Shown piece after piece: positions 36,679-45,915 of a DNA stretch of 64,000 nucleotides (position 1 is the stretch's first letter; each line of letters opens with the position of its first letter). This DNA is from an uncultured Alphaproteobacteria bacterium (GTDB lineage: Bacteria; Pseudomonadota; Alphaproteobacteria; Micavibrionales; CSBR16-224), in the NCBI GenBank assembly GCA_950054485.1, contig CATLPD010000001.1:687255-751254 (forward strand). The letters run 5' to 3'. The notes beneath the pieces were generated by a model, which searched no databases, was not told where the DNA came from, and saw only the letters and a program-made list of their open reading frames with translations. A program made the position numbers and the translations under genes.

Positions 36679-37947
36679 TCAGCGTTTCGGAGGCTTGGGG
36701 GCGGGCTTTTGTTTTTCGCCTTTTATAAAAGCTGTAATGCGCGGTGCGATGTTTTTTTGGAAACGCGCGCCGACAGCAATACCGTAATGCCCATATTCGG
36801 GATGCGTGAATTTGACGCGCTTATTTGCCGGAATGTTCGGGCATAAATCTTGTGCGGCATGGGTTTCACCGGGCGGCGCGATTTGATCATCAGCGCCCTC
36901 GATTGTCATCAGCGATGTTGTTTTCAAGGCGCCAAGATCAATTTTCTGGCCGCGGAATGTCAGTGTACCGTTGGCAAGGCTGTGGTCTTTATAGACATGG
37001 CGCAGGGTATCAATGAAAAACGCCTCATCCAGGTCCATTGCAGCCAGATAATCTTTGTAAAAACTTTTGAATTCGGCAGAAGAGCCCAGATCTTTTTTAA
37101 CAAGCGCCCCGTATAACTGTGCCAATCTGTCATGATGCTGGTCGCGCCCGTGGTTCATCAGCGCAATCAATTGTGTAAAGCCGGGATAGACGCGCCGCCC
37201 CTGTCCCTTGTACCACATGGGTACGGAATCGGTTATTTGCGTTTTCAGCCAATCATTGGAAACCTTGCGGGCAAAATCATGCAAGGATGTCTTGGAATGA
37301 CGCGTATCGATCGGCCCGCCGATCAGGGTCATTGATTTCGGCTGTGCTTTGTGACTGGTCTGTGCCATGTAGGCGGAAACGGCAAGCAAGGGAACGGTCG
37401 ATTGTGATATCCCCATGACGTGGGTATCTGGGCCCATTTTTTCCATCGCCTCGAACAGGCATTCCATATAGCGTTCGAAATCAAAAACCCCTTCAGATAA
37501 AGGTACATCGCGCGGGTTTTTCCATTCCAGCATATGAACGTCGTGATCGGGCAGCAGGCCTTCGACGGTTGACCGCAGCAGGCTGGCATAATGTCCTGAC
37601 ATCGGGGCCACGATCATCAGTTTCGGTTTGTGGCCGCCTGAATCTGTTTCAAAGCGCGTCAATTTGTAAAACGGCTGATCCAAAAGGCTGTTTTCTGTCG
37701 TATCAGGAATATTAAAAGGTGGCGGCGTATTGTAGCGGCGCGTATTGCTGCGGAACATCTGGCTGGCGGCATCCATCTGCGCGGATAGTAACTTGGCCCC
37801 ATGGGCGTAATCTTTTGATAGAGAAATCTGTGACTGTGCTTTGAAAAATTCCGATCCCAGTTTCAGGTTAAAGGCGCTCATGGCCCCGAAGGCCTCGAAA
37901 TTCTTGCGCGCAATATCTGTCAGGGCGTATCGGTTCCAGTACCACAT
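36679..37947 (-). CDS. phaZ: Intracellular polyhydroxyalkanoate depolymerase
   Basis: Mobilises stored PHB. The start MWYWNRYALTDIARKNFEAF and APMSGHYASLLRSTVEGLLP, with HMLEWKNPRDVPLSEGVFDF, mark the intracellular depolymerase family typified by Ralstonia PhaZa1. The nucleophile strand here is GISQSTVPLLA with Ser at 181, where the family normally has Cys (CQP). Acidic and His partners are in TIEGADDQIAP and PEYGHYGIA. Three bases separate it from acs, so the two are probably co-transcribed, which makes sense as acs returns acetate to acetyl-CoA. Confidence 0.9.
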   Translation of the reverse strand: MWYWNRYALTDIARKNFEAFGAMSAFNLKLGSEFFKAQSQISLSKDYAHGAKLLSAQMDAASQMFRSNTRRYNTPPPFNIPDTTENSLLDQPFYKLTRFETDSGGHKPKLMIVAPMSGHYASLLRSTVEGLLPDHDVHMLEWKNPRDVPLSEGVFDFERYMECLFEAMEKMGPDTHVMGISQSTVPLLAVSAYMAQTSHKAQPKSMTLIGGPIDTRHSKTSLHDFARKVSNDWLKTQITDSVPMWYKGQGRRVYPGFTQLIALMNHGRDQHHDRLAQLYGALVKKDLGSSAEFKSFYKDYLAAMDLDEAFFIDTLRHVYKDHSLANGTLTFRGQKIDLGALKTTSLMTIEGADDQIAPPGETHAAQDLCPNIPANKRVKFTHPEYGHYGIAVGARFQKNIAPRITAFIKGEKQKPAPKPPKR

Positions 37948-37950
37948 ATG

Positions 37951-39897
37951 TCAGGCAACCAGCTTTCTGTTGCTGTCAACCAGTGCGTCAACAACGCTGG
38001 GGTCTGCCAAAGTCGATGTATCGCCCAATTGATCGGCTTCACCTGCTGCGATTTTACGCAGGATACGGCGCATGATTTTGCCCGAACGGGTCTTTGGCAA
38101 ATCATTCGCCCATTGGATCACATCGGGTTTCGCAATCGGCCCAATCACGTCACGAACGTGATCCACCAGTTGCTTTTGTAATTCTGCATTTGGCGTTTCG
38201 CCTGCATTCAATAGCACATAGGCATAAATACCTTGTCCCTTAATATCATGCGGATATCCGACAACGGCGCTTTCTGCGACTTTGGGGTGGGCGTTCAGCG
38301 CCTCCTCGATCTCGGCGGTTCCGAAACGGTGGCCTGATACATTAATGACATCGTCAACGCGGCCGGTGATGCGGTAATCCCCATCCGCATCACGGCGCGC
38401 TCCATCACCGGTAAAATACTTACCGGGGAATGTCGAGAAATAGGTTTGAACAAAACGGTCATGATCTTTATAGACGCTGCGCATCTGACCGGGCCAGCTA
38501 TCAAGGATAACCAGATTGCCTTCGGCCTTGGTATCAGAGATGATTTCACCATCATTATCGACCAATGCGGGCTGAATACCGAAAAACGGCTGTGTGGCCA
38601 GACCGGGTTTTAAATTCGAAACGCCGGGCAGGGGGGTGATCATGATGCCGCCCGTTTCGGTTTGCCACCATGTATCAACAATCGGGCAGCGGCCCGCACC
38701 GACGATATCGTGATACCACAGCCATGCCTCGTCATTAATCGGCTCGCCGACTGTACCCAGAATACGCAAAGACGATCGATCGGTCTTGGTTACAAATTCA
38801 TTGCCTTTTGATAACAGGGCGCGGATCGCTGTCGGGGCGGTATAGAAAATATTGACCTGATGTTTGTCAACGACCTGCCAGAAACGCGACATATCGGGAT
38901 AGCTTGGCACGCCTTCGAAAATAATCGATGTAGCGCCATTGGCCAGCGGGCCGTATACGACATAGCTGTGGCCTGTGATCCAGCCGACATCGGCCGTACA
39001 CCAATAAACATCACCATTGTGGTAATCGAACACATATTCGTGCGTCATGCTGGCGTAAACCAGATAGCCGCCTGTTGTATGCAAAACGCCCTTGGGTTTG
39101 CCTGTTGAACCTGACGTGTAAAGAATAAACAGCGGATCTTCCGCATTCATTGGCTCGGGCGCGCAATCTGTTGATTGAGCATCGCACAATTCATGATACC
39201 AGACATCGTGCTCCTGCCAACTTACGTGACCACCCGTGCGTTTTAAGACAATAACTGTATGAACATCTGGACAGTCTTCCAATGCTTTATCAACATTTGC
39301 CTTTAGCGGAATGGTCTTACCACCGCGCACGCCTTCGTCAGCTGTGATAATCACATCGGATTCACAATCAAGAATGCGGTCTTTTAAACTGGTCGGTGAA
39401 AACCCACCAAAAACGACAGAATGGATGGCGCCGATGCGCGCACAGGCCAGCATGGCATAGGCAGCTTCAGGTACCATCGGCATATAAATTGTTACACGAT
39501 CCCCTTTTTTAACGCCGCGCGCCTTCAGGCCGTTGGCAAACTGGCAGACTTTGTCTTTCAGTTCGGCATATGTGACATTGTATGTATCTTCCGGATCATC
39601 GCCTTCGAAAATAAAGGCGGTTTGATTGGCGCGTTCCGGCAAATGGCGGTCGATACAATTTGCGGATACGTTCAAAACGCCATCGTAATACCAGCGGATG
39701 CGGGCGTTATCGGCATAATCGACATCTTTAACCTGCGTATAGGGTTTGATCCATTCAAGGCGCTGTCCATGTTCACGCCAGAATTCTTCGTTACTGGCGA
39801 CAGAGTGCTCGTACATGCGCTCATATAGGGCGGAATCAAGTTTTGCTGTCTTTGCGATGTGGGCTTTGACCGGAAAAATCTTGTTTGACTCACTCAT
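37951..39897 (-). CDS. acs: Acetyl-CoA synthetase
   Basis: AMP-forming acetate:CoA ligase. Diagnostic segments: [20 protein letters not shown] (adenylate loop), [39 protein letters not shown], and the C-terminal [18 protein letters not shown], whose Lys in SGK is the usual acetylation-regulated residue. 648 residues, complete. It leads the acs-phaZ pair. The divergent gene starts 140 bases away. Confidence 0.97.
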   Translation of the reverse strand: MSESNKIFPVKAHIAKTAKLDSALYERMYEHSVASNEEFWREHGQRLEWIKPYTQVKDVDYADNARIRWYYDGVLNVSANCIDRHLPERANQTAFIFEGDDPEDTYNVTYAELKDKVCQFANGLKARGVKKGDRVTIYMPMVPEAAYAMLACARIGAIHSVVFGGFSPTSLKDRILDCESDVIITADEGVRGGKTIPLKANVDKALEDCPDVHTVIVLKRTGGHVSWQEHDVWYHELCDAQSTDCAPEPMNAEDPLFILYTSGSTGKPKGVLHTTGGYLVYASMTHEYVFDYHNGDVYWCTADVGWITGHSYVVYGPLANGATSIIFEGVPSYPDMSRFWQVVDKHQVNIFYTAPTAIRALLSKGNEFVTKTDRSSLRILGTVGEPINDEAWLWYHDIVGAGRCPIVDTWWQTETGGIMITPLPGVSNLKPGLATQPFFGIQPALVDNDGEIISDTKAEGNLVILDSWPGQMRSVYKDHDRFVQTYFSTFPGKYFTGDGARRDADGDYRITGRVDDVINVSGHRFGTAEIEEALNAHPKVAESAVVGYPHDIKGQGIYAYVLLNAGETPNAELQKQLVDHVRDVIGPIAKPDVIQWANDLPKTRSGKIMRRILRKIAAGEADQLGDTSTLADPSVVDALVDSNRKLVA

Positions 39898-40037
39898 TAT
39901 AAGAACTCCAGAAATTATGTATGAAAATTACCGTCATGCTATCTTATTTAATGTAAAATTACAAGCTTATATCTTGACAAGCGAATGGTTTATGTTTAAA
40001 TATTTCGTTAAATAAAAATATAACGAGGTTTAAGCTA

Positions 40038-40541
40038 ATGAAACAAACGCTACGTCAAAAGTTCAACTTTTATAAAGCCAACAATACAGCCGGCATCGGT
40101 GAAACGATGTTGATCAATACAATGATTGGTGTTGCTATCTTGGTTTTTCCGCGCATTGTCACCATTCCTTTGCTTGCGGCCAGCCTCAGCAAATATGTAA
40201 CAAAGTCAAAGATGTCAAAGCCATGCTGGAGCGATAGCTATATCTATACCAATGGCCAGGATTTTATCTATGATTACGATTCTTTGAAGCGTTTGAACCG
40301 TGTTGACCTCAGTAAACAGACACACAAGGCCTCTATGGAATATTCAAAAGCAGGCCAATATCCTGAAACTTTCGAGAAAAAACGCCTTTCACAGAAGTTT
40401 GTCAGCGCACTGACCAAAAGCACGAACCTGACCAAAAAGCTGGAGCGCGAGATGAAAACGGCGACAGAGAAGCGTCAGGCGAAAATCGAAAAGCAGCTGG
40501 CAAAACAGCAGCAATTCCGCGCGGACCTGTTAAGCGTTTAA
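40038..40541 (+). CDS. Hypothetical protein with one membrane helix
   Basis: 167 residues. A hydrophobic segment near 25-50 (MLINTMIGVAILVFPRIVTIPLLAA) could be a membrane anchor. The rest is basic and ends in a long Lys/Glu/Gln helix (ERQAKIEKQLAKQQQF character) likely to be a coiled coil. Unknown function. GAGG lies eleven bases before the ATG. The upstream TTGACA at 39974 has only a weak -10 partner. Confidence 0.55.
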   Translation: MKQTLRQKFNFYKANNTAGIGETMLINTMIGVAILVFPRIVTIPLLAASLSKYVTKSKMSKPCWSDSYIYTNGQDFIYDYDSLKRLNRVDLSKQTHKASMEYSKAGQYPETFEKKRLSQKFVSALTKSTNLTKKLEREMKTATEKRQAKIEKQLAKQQQFRADLLSV

Positions 40542-40563
40542 TCTGAATTTCTGAAATTGAATA

Positions 40564-41583
40564 TCAGCTTTCCTGCGTCAAGGGGCGGGAAAGCAGGGCA
40601 TCGATTGTGTCTTTGACACTGACGCCGTTATGCAGCGTTTCATTAACCGCAGCGCAAATCGGCATATCAATCGCATGTTTCTTTGCAAAATCAAGAACGG
40701 CCGCCGCCGTTGCAACCCCTTCGGTCACATTATGGCGTTTGGCCAGAATTTCATTTAACGTTTCCCCGCGCCCGCGCGCAACGCCCAGCGAGAAATTACG
40801 CGACTGCACGGAATTGCAGGTTAGGGTCAGGTCGCCAAGGCCTGATAGCCCCAAAAATGTTTCGGGGCGTGCACCCAGAACCTTACCCATACGTTTGATT
40901 TCAGCCATGCCGCGCGTCATGATGGCCGCACGTGCATTTTCACCAAGTTCATACCCATAGACAATACCGCAGGCAATGGCGATGACATTTTTAATCGCGC
41001 CGCCGATTTCGGCGCCAACAGGGTCACTGGTCACATAGGGGCGGAATGTTTTTGAAAAAATGGCCTGTGCAACATGTCGCCCGACTTTTGTATTACTGCA
41101 GGCAAGGGTGGCGGCAGCTGGCAGCCCGCGGGCAATTTCATGGGCGAAATTCGGACCGGATAAAATCAAATAGGGATTATCGGGCGTAACTTCTTTGACG
41201 ATGTCCGACATCAAAAGACCTGTCGACATTTCAATCCCTTTACAGCAGATGACCAAAGGCACATCTTTTTCAAGATGCGGTTTTGCCGATTCCAGCGCTG
41301 CACGAAGATGTTGTGCCGGCGGGACCATAAAAAGGACATCGCTGTTTGTCACGAGGGTTTTAAGATCTTGTGAGGCTTTGATCTTTTCGCTCAGTTCGAT
41401 ATCACCTAAATAGCGTGAATTGGTGTGCTTGGTGTTGATTTCATCTGTCAGATCAGCATTGCGGGTTAAAAGCGTGACATCCGGCGTTGTCTGGCAGATC
41501 ATTTGCGCCAGCGCTGTCCCCCAACTGCCCGCACCAATTATGCCGATTTTTTCGATTGGTTTTTTTTGCTCGTTTTCCGTCAT
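40564..41583 (-). CDS. gpsA: Glycerol-3-phosphate dehydrogenase [NAD(P)+]
   Basis: Makes sn-glycerol 3-phosphate for phospholipids. NAD fold GAGSWGTALAQMI at the start, CKGIE and LSGPNFAHEIARGLPAA in the middle, catalytic Lys in GGAIKNVIAIACGI, and GLGDLTLTC. 339 residues, complete. Its start overlaps the stop of tsaD by four bases, the usual tsaD-gpsA arrangement in alphaproteobacteria. Confidence 0.96.
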   Translation of the reverse strand: MTENEQKKPIEKIGIIGAGSWGTALAQMICQTTPDVTLLTRNADLTDEINTKHTNSRYLGDIELSEKIKASQDLKTLVTNSDVLFMVPPAQHLRAALESAKPHLEKDVPLVICCKGIEMSTGLLMSDIVKEVTPDNPYLILSGPNFAHEIARGLPAAATLACSNTKVGRHVAQAIFSKTFRPYVTSDPVGAEIGGAIKNVIAIACGIVYGYELGENARAAIMTRGMAEIKRMGKVLGARPETFLGLSGLGDLTLTCNSVQSRNFSLGVARGRGETLNEILAKRHNVTEGVATAAAVLDFAKKHAIDMPICAAVNETLHNGVSVKDTIDALLSRPLTQES

Positions 41584-42644
41584 CCGGCACTATCTTTTAA
41601 TTCGGTTAAAGGCCATCGCGGCCTTGGTAGAGTCTTTATATCGTCTGTCAGGTTCAGGCGCAAGCGTTCGATTCCGGCCCATGCGATCATGACAGCGTTA
41701 TCCGAGCATAATTTCAGCGGCGGCGCGGCAAAATGCAGGCCGTTTTTATTGCAAATTTCCTGAAGAATATCGCGCAGATGCATATTGGCGGCAACACCGC
41801 CGGAAACGACAAGTGTCGGTATGATATCTTTTGGGCAGGCCTTTAAATAGGCCTTGATTGCATTTTTAAGGCGGCTTTTCACAATCAGACCGCAGGTTTG
41901 CTGAAAGGCGCAGCACAAACCGGCGATGGTCGCATCATTCAGATTGTCAGCCTCTTTTAGTTTTTCAGCCTGCCTGCGGACGGCTGTCTTTAAACCTGAA
42001 AAAGACATATCGCATCCCGAGCGTCCCTTCATAGAGACAGGAAGGTCATAGGTTTTCAGCGCTTTTTCCGGATCATTGCATTCTGCCGCTTTCTTTTCGA
42101 CAGCAGGCCCACCCGGGTAGCCAAGGCCCAGTAGTTTGGCGGTTTTATCAAAGGCCTCCCCAAGTGCATCATCAATTGTTGTACCCAATAGATCATAATC
42201 GCCGACACCATTTACAATCAATATCTGTGTATGGCCACCAGAAACGAGTAATAACAGATAGGGGAATTGTAAGTTGTCTTCTGTCAGGCGCGGTGTCAGT
42301 GCGTGCCCTTCCAAATGGTTGACAGCGATATATTGGCGGTTTGACGACAGGGCAAGGCCCTTGGCCATCATAACGCCGACCAGAACACCGCCGATCAACC
42401 CTGGCCCTGATGTGACGGCAACGGCGTCCATGTTCTTTATCGTTAAACCCGTATCTGCCAGTGATTTTTTAACAAGGCTATCAATATGATCCATATGGCC
42501 ACGCGCTGCGATTTCCGGCACGACCCCGCCGAAAATTTCATGTTCGGATTGGCTGAGCACATAAGAAGAAAGAATGTTTTTCTGATCGTCAACAATGGCA
42601 ACGGCTGTTTCGTCACAGCTGGTTTCAATACCGATAACTTTCAT
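41580..42644 (-). CDS. tsaD: tRNA N6-threonylcarbamoyladenosine transferase TsaD
   Basis: Transfers threonylcarbamoyl to A37 of tRNAs reading ANN codons. GIETSCDETAVA at the start, metal ligands in ARGHMDHID (family HxxxH), SGGHTQIL, and GGVAANMHLR near the end. 354 residues, normal. It shares one base with the stop of dotL and overlaps gpsA, so the minus-strand genes from dotM to gpsA may form one long transcript. Confidence 0.96.
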   Translation of the reverse strand: MKVIGIETSCDETAVAIVDDQKNILSSYVLSQSEHEIFGGVVPEIAARGHMDHIDSLVKKSLADTGLTIKNMDAVAVTSGPGLIGGVLVGVMMAKGLALSSNRQYIAVNHLEGHALTPRLTEDNLQFPYLLLLVSGGHTQILIVNGVGDYDLLGTTIDDALGEAFDKTAKLLGLGYPGGPAVEKKAAECNDPEKALKTYDLPVSMKGRSGCDMSFSGLKTAVRRQAEKLKEADNLNDATIAGLCCAFQQTCGLIVKSRLKNAIKAYLKACPKDIIPTLVVSGGVAANMHLRDILQEICNKNGLHFAAPPLKLCSDNAVMIAWAGIERLRLNLTDDIKTLPRPRWPLTELKDSAG

Positions 42645-45301
42645 TATTGGTCCTTGTTATCGTCACTGCCGCCAATAACATCACCCCAAGTCAGCTGACT
42701 TTTTTCTGCGGGCTTCTCGACAGGTGCAGGTTCAACAGGTTTTTCTTCTGTCGGCGATGTAAATAGGTCCGCAGATGTCATGGGGGCGTCGTTATTATCT
42801 TTTTTATCATCTTCAACAGGCGGTGCGGCGGGGGCAGCAGGCGCTTCAGGTTGCTGCGGTTTTTCTGCTGCTGCTGGTTGGCCGGGCATTCCCATTAGCG
42901 AGGCCCAGCTCATCGGTTGTAATTCGTCACTTCCGGCAGGAACGGCTGTTTTTGCATCATCTGTCGGAATAGGCGGCTGACCGTCGCCGGATCCGAAAAT
43001 CTGATCAAAGAAAGCATCATCGTCATCTGTGTCGGCAGATGTCTCAGGTGTCGATGCGGCTGTTGGCCCCCCTGACATATCAGCCATTAAATCATCCCAT
43101 CCCCCATCGCTTGATGTGCTGTCAGCCGAAGGGCTGGATTGGCTTGTGCTAGGCGCTGCGGTTTTGCCATCACTTTCGCCGCCGATAACATCCATCCATG
43201 ATAACGGGCCGTCACCTGTTGGTAGCGGTGCAACAGGATCTGCGTTTGCAGCGGGAGCATCCTGTCCTGACATATTCGCATCCTGGGCTTGATCGCCCTC
43301 ATCGGCTTCTTCCATATCCGTAATGCTGATATAGCCGTTTTGTTCACCCAGATTGGCAATCGCCATCGCACTTTGTGATGTCGGGTTGGCGTTTTCATCA
43401 TCCACCATACGGAAACCGTCAACAAGGGCTGCGATATCCGCGCTGTCATCTTTCAAGGCCGGAATTTCCTGTGGCTTCCATTCTTTACTACGCAAGCGAT
43501 CCAGAACGGATTTCACATCCTGCAGGCTTCTGAGCACATCTTCAGATGGCGGAGGCACAGGTAAAAAGCGCTGGACGCGCATGGCCTTGGCAAAGCCGGG
43601 GTTTGAATAATAAACCTGAATTTCGGTGACATTCGGACCAAAGGCACAGACGGCGCGCCCCTCGGTAAAGCTGCGAAGTTCATCGTAATCCGCACGTGCG
43701 CGCAACTGGATGCTGGCATTACCACCATCCATATAGTTTGTGGCAGATGATCCGCGGGAATAGCCCGATACTTCGGTCACATAGGCCTGACCAACTGTCT
43801 TTTCAAAGAATTCTTTGGTTTGGGTCGGGTCTTCCAGCTTGCCGAATAATTTAATGTTACAGTTCGCAGTAATTGAACGTGCTTCTTCCTTAACGCGTTT
43901 TTCCATCGCGGGTAAATCCTGCGCGGCATAGACAAGGCAGAAACCCAGCGAGCGGGCCTGCGCGGCCATAACGGCCATACCTTGGGCGGCATAATAACCG
44001 ACCTCGTCAAAGATCGCGATAAACGGTGTTTCCGAACGCGCGGGTTTATTTTCAATGGCGGTTTCCGATGATCCCTCGACCGTTGACCCAAGTGTAGCAC
44101 CCATCATCCCCTTAAGAGTCGAGGCAATAATCTTACCAAGGTTCGCCGTTTCATCGGATGATTTTTCCAGCGCCGGGATCAGGGTAATCATGATGCGCCG
44201 TTGCAAAACAACATCCATCATGTCGATATCTGCTGCCTGTGTATCAAAAATAAAGCCGTAATCATCCCCTAATGATTGTAGGGAACGGGTGAACTGCATT
44301 GACAGATATCCGTGCTGTTGGCGTGGGACGGATGAATCAAACGGCGGGGCATCCGGCGGCAATGACTTTTCCTGGCCCTCGTCGTCAAAGGCCTCGTCGA
44401 CGTAACCCGGCAGTTCATTCAAATATCCGACAACACCTGCGCGCAGGGTTTCAGGTACGGCCTTGTCACGTGATAATTTAATAATATCACCAAGCCCCAT
44501 ATATTTACGGATAACACCAACCGAAATCGGCAGGTTCTGGTTATCGCGTTTCCAGACCAGACAGGGCATCAAGGATGAAACCAGCGCAACCGCACGTTCT
44601 TTCCACATAGCGTTATCGCCTTCAGCATCGGGCATCAGGCTGACCAACATATTCACAAGATATCCGGCTGAACCGCTTGAGAACGGGTTCATCGTATTTG
44701 ATGGAACGCGACCACCGACGTTACCTGTCATATAGTTCATGATCAAAAGGTCATCATCACGGCCAAAACGGCGCGCCATTGCGGATATCGTACTCCATAA
44801 ATCAGTATCAGCCTTACCATCGATGTATAGAAAACCGGATGCCCAGCATAGCGCGTTTGCGGAAATGGACTTCAGGCCTTCGGTTTTACCCGAACCTGTT
44901 GTTCCGAGATATAAGATGTGTGTACGCGCGTCGTTATTGGTAAACCAGATTTCTTCGCCGCTTTCTTTATCATTTCCGAAATATAAAATGCCTTCGGCTT
45001 GTGCGGTCCCGCCACCGGGTTTAACGTTATTCGGATCCTTGATGCCTGCTGTGCGGGGCAGTTTAAACGGCAGCCTGATCGGGGTTGATTTCAGCCACCA
45101 AAAATAAAGTGCAAGAATAAAGAATATCAGATCGGCAAACAGTCCGATTAACGGGTCAACGGCAATACCAATGGCAGCGCCGCCGAAAATCATTGCCGAC
45201 ATACTGGGCTGTCGCAAAGCCTCGGCAATGCGTTGGCCTAGCGGGCGGACATCCCGCATCACCAAATCACGTGATGACTGATATTTCTTTTTTAAAGCCA
45301 T
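42644..45301 (-). CDS. dotL: Type IVB coupling ATPase DotL/IcmO
   Basis: Inner-membrane ATPase that recruits substrates to a Dot/Icm system. Membrane segment about 36-70, Walker A LGTTGSGKTEG (about 132-142), Walker B AIFDEVGYY, and the TraG/VirD4-like VYAAQDLPAMEK motif. The core to about residue 600 fits DotL. The 180-residue tail is disordered (Pro/Ala/Gln/Asp) and holds four spaced Trp motifs (LSWMDVIGG, GGWDDLMAD, MSWASLMG, LTWGDVIGG; Trp 702, 735, 799, 872). In Legionella the DotL tail binds adaptor proteins. dotM is two genes upstream. Confidence 0.9.
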   Translation of the reverse strand: MALKKKYQSSRDLVMRDVRPLGQRIAEALRQPSMSAMIFGGAAIGIAVDPLIGLFADLIFFILALYFWWLKSTPIRLPFKLPRTAGIKDPNNVKPGGGTAQAEGILYFGNDKESGEEIWFTNNDARTHILYLGTTGSGKTEGLKSISANALCWASGFLYIDGKADTDLWSTISAMARRFGRDDDLLIMNYMTGNVGGRVPSNTMNPFSSGSAGYLVNMLVSLMPDAEGDNAMWKERAVALVSSLMPCLVWKRDNQNLPISVGVIRKYMGLGDIIKLSRDKAVPETLRAGVVGYLNELPGYVDEAFDDEGQEKSLPPDAPPFDSSVPRQQHGYLSMQFTRSLQSLGDDYGFIFDTQAADIDMMDVVLQRRIMITLIPALEKSSDETANLGKIIASTLKGMMGATLGSTVEGSSETAIENKPARSETPFIAIFDEVGYYAAQGMAVMAAQARSLGFCLVYAAQDLPAMEKRVKEEARSITANCNIKLFGKLEDPTQTKEFFEKTVGQAYVTEVSGYSRGSSATNYMDGGNASIQLRARADYDELRSFTEGRAVCAFGPNVTEIQVYYSNPGFAKAMRVQRFLPVPPPSEDVLRSLQDVKSVLDRLRSKEWKPQEIPALKDDSADIAALVDGFRMVDDENANPTSQSAMAIANLGEQNGYISITDMEEADEGDQAQDANMSGQDAPAANADPVAPLPTGDGPLSWMDVIGGESDGKTAAPSTSQSSPSADSTSSDGGWDDLMADMSGGPTAASTPETSADTDDDDAFFDQIFGSGDGQPPIPTDDAKTAVPAGSDELQPMSWASLMGMPGQPAAAEKPQQPEAPAAPAAPPVEDDKKDNNDAPMTSADLFTSPTEEKPVEPAPVEKPAEKSQLTWGDVIGGSDDNKDQ

Positions 45302-45324
45302 TTAGTTTTTATCTTTACTATGTC

Positions 45325-45897
45325 CTATTCACCAAAAAATTCGTCGGCCGGTACGGGGCGCCCCTGTTGAATGTCAGGCAGATCTTCCAGATCGCCCCCC
45401 ATTGTCTGACTGTTCGGGCGATCAGGCAGATAGGGGCTGGTCTGCAATTCTTCAGGCGTCATATCCTGCGGCGGGGTCATGCTGCCGGAAAGGATGAAAA
45501 GCGTAAAGCCGACAAATAAAACTGCAAAGGCAACCCAGTATACACGGCGCCAAAAGGTCATCGGGTGCGATGATGTATCTGCAATGGCATCGTCATTTTC
45601 AATGGCTTTCGGGCTATGGGTTGTGACCACGGCAACAGGTTCGGCCTCCAGATCGAACATCACCTTTGAGATTTCGTTCAATGCATCGGTTGCTGCTGAT
45701 TTTGTTGTGTATTCGGCCAAAACATCGGACGTGCCATTTTTGTCGAACAGCAGTACGTATTTGCTTTTTCCGCCATCAACCTTAAAGCTGGCACCATCCA
45801 GCTGTGACAGTTTAACGCGCCAAACCGATGGCGATTTTGCGGATTGAAAGGATACAACCATAGTATCGCCGGATGTTTTTACAAGTGTGTCGGTCAT
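45325..45897 (-). CDS. Unknown single-helix membrane protein between dotL and dotM
   Basis: 190 residues: a soluble domain (about 1-80, VVSFQSAKSPSVWRVKLSQLD), a linker, one membrane helix near 118-142 (YWVAFAVLFVGFTLFILSG), and a Pro/Glu-rich tail. I cannot match it to a known Dot/Icm component. Its position between two coupling-complex genes, 23 bases before dotL, suggests a lineage-specific part of the coupling complex. Confidence 0.6.
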   Translation of the reverse strand: MTDTLVKTSGDTMVVSFQSAKSPSVWRVKLSQLDGASFKVDGGKSKYVLLFDKNGTSDVLAEYTTKSAATDALNEISKVMFDLEAEPVAVVTTHSPKAIENDDAIADTSSHPMTFWRRVYWVAFAVLFVGFTLFILSGSMTPPQDMTPEELQTSPYLPDRPNSQTMGGDLEDLPDIQQGRPVPADEFFGE

Positions 45898-45915
45898 CTT
45901 TTATCGTCCTTTTTC

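Noticed and set aside
39974..40002. Promoter for the 40038 gene
   Set aside because: TTGACA is perfect but no -10 element at 16-18 bases is better than three of six.
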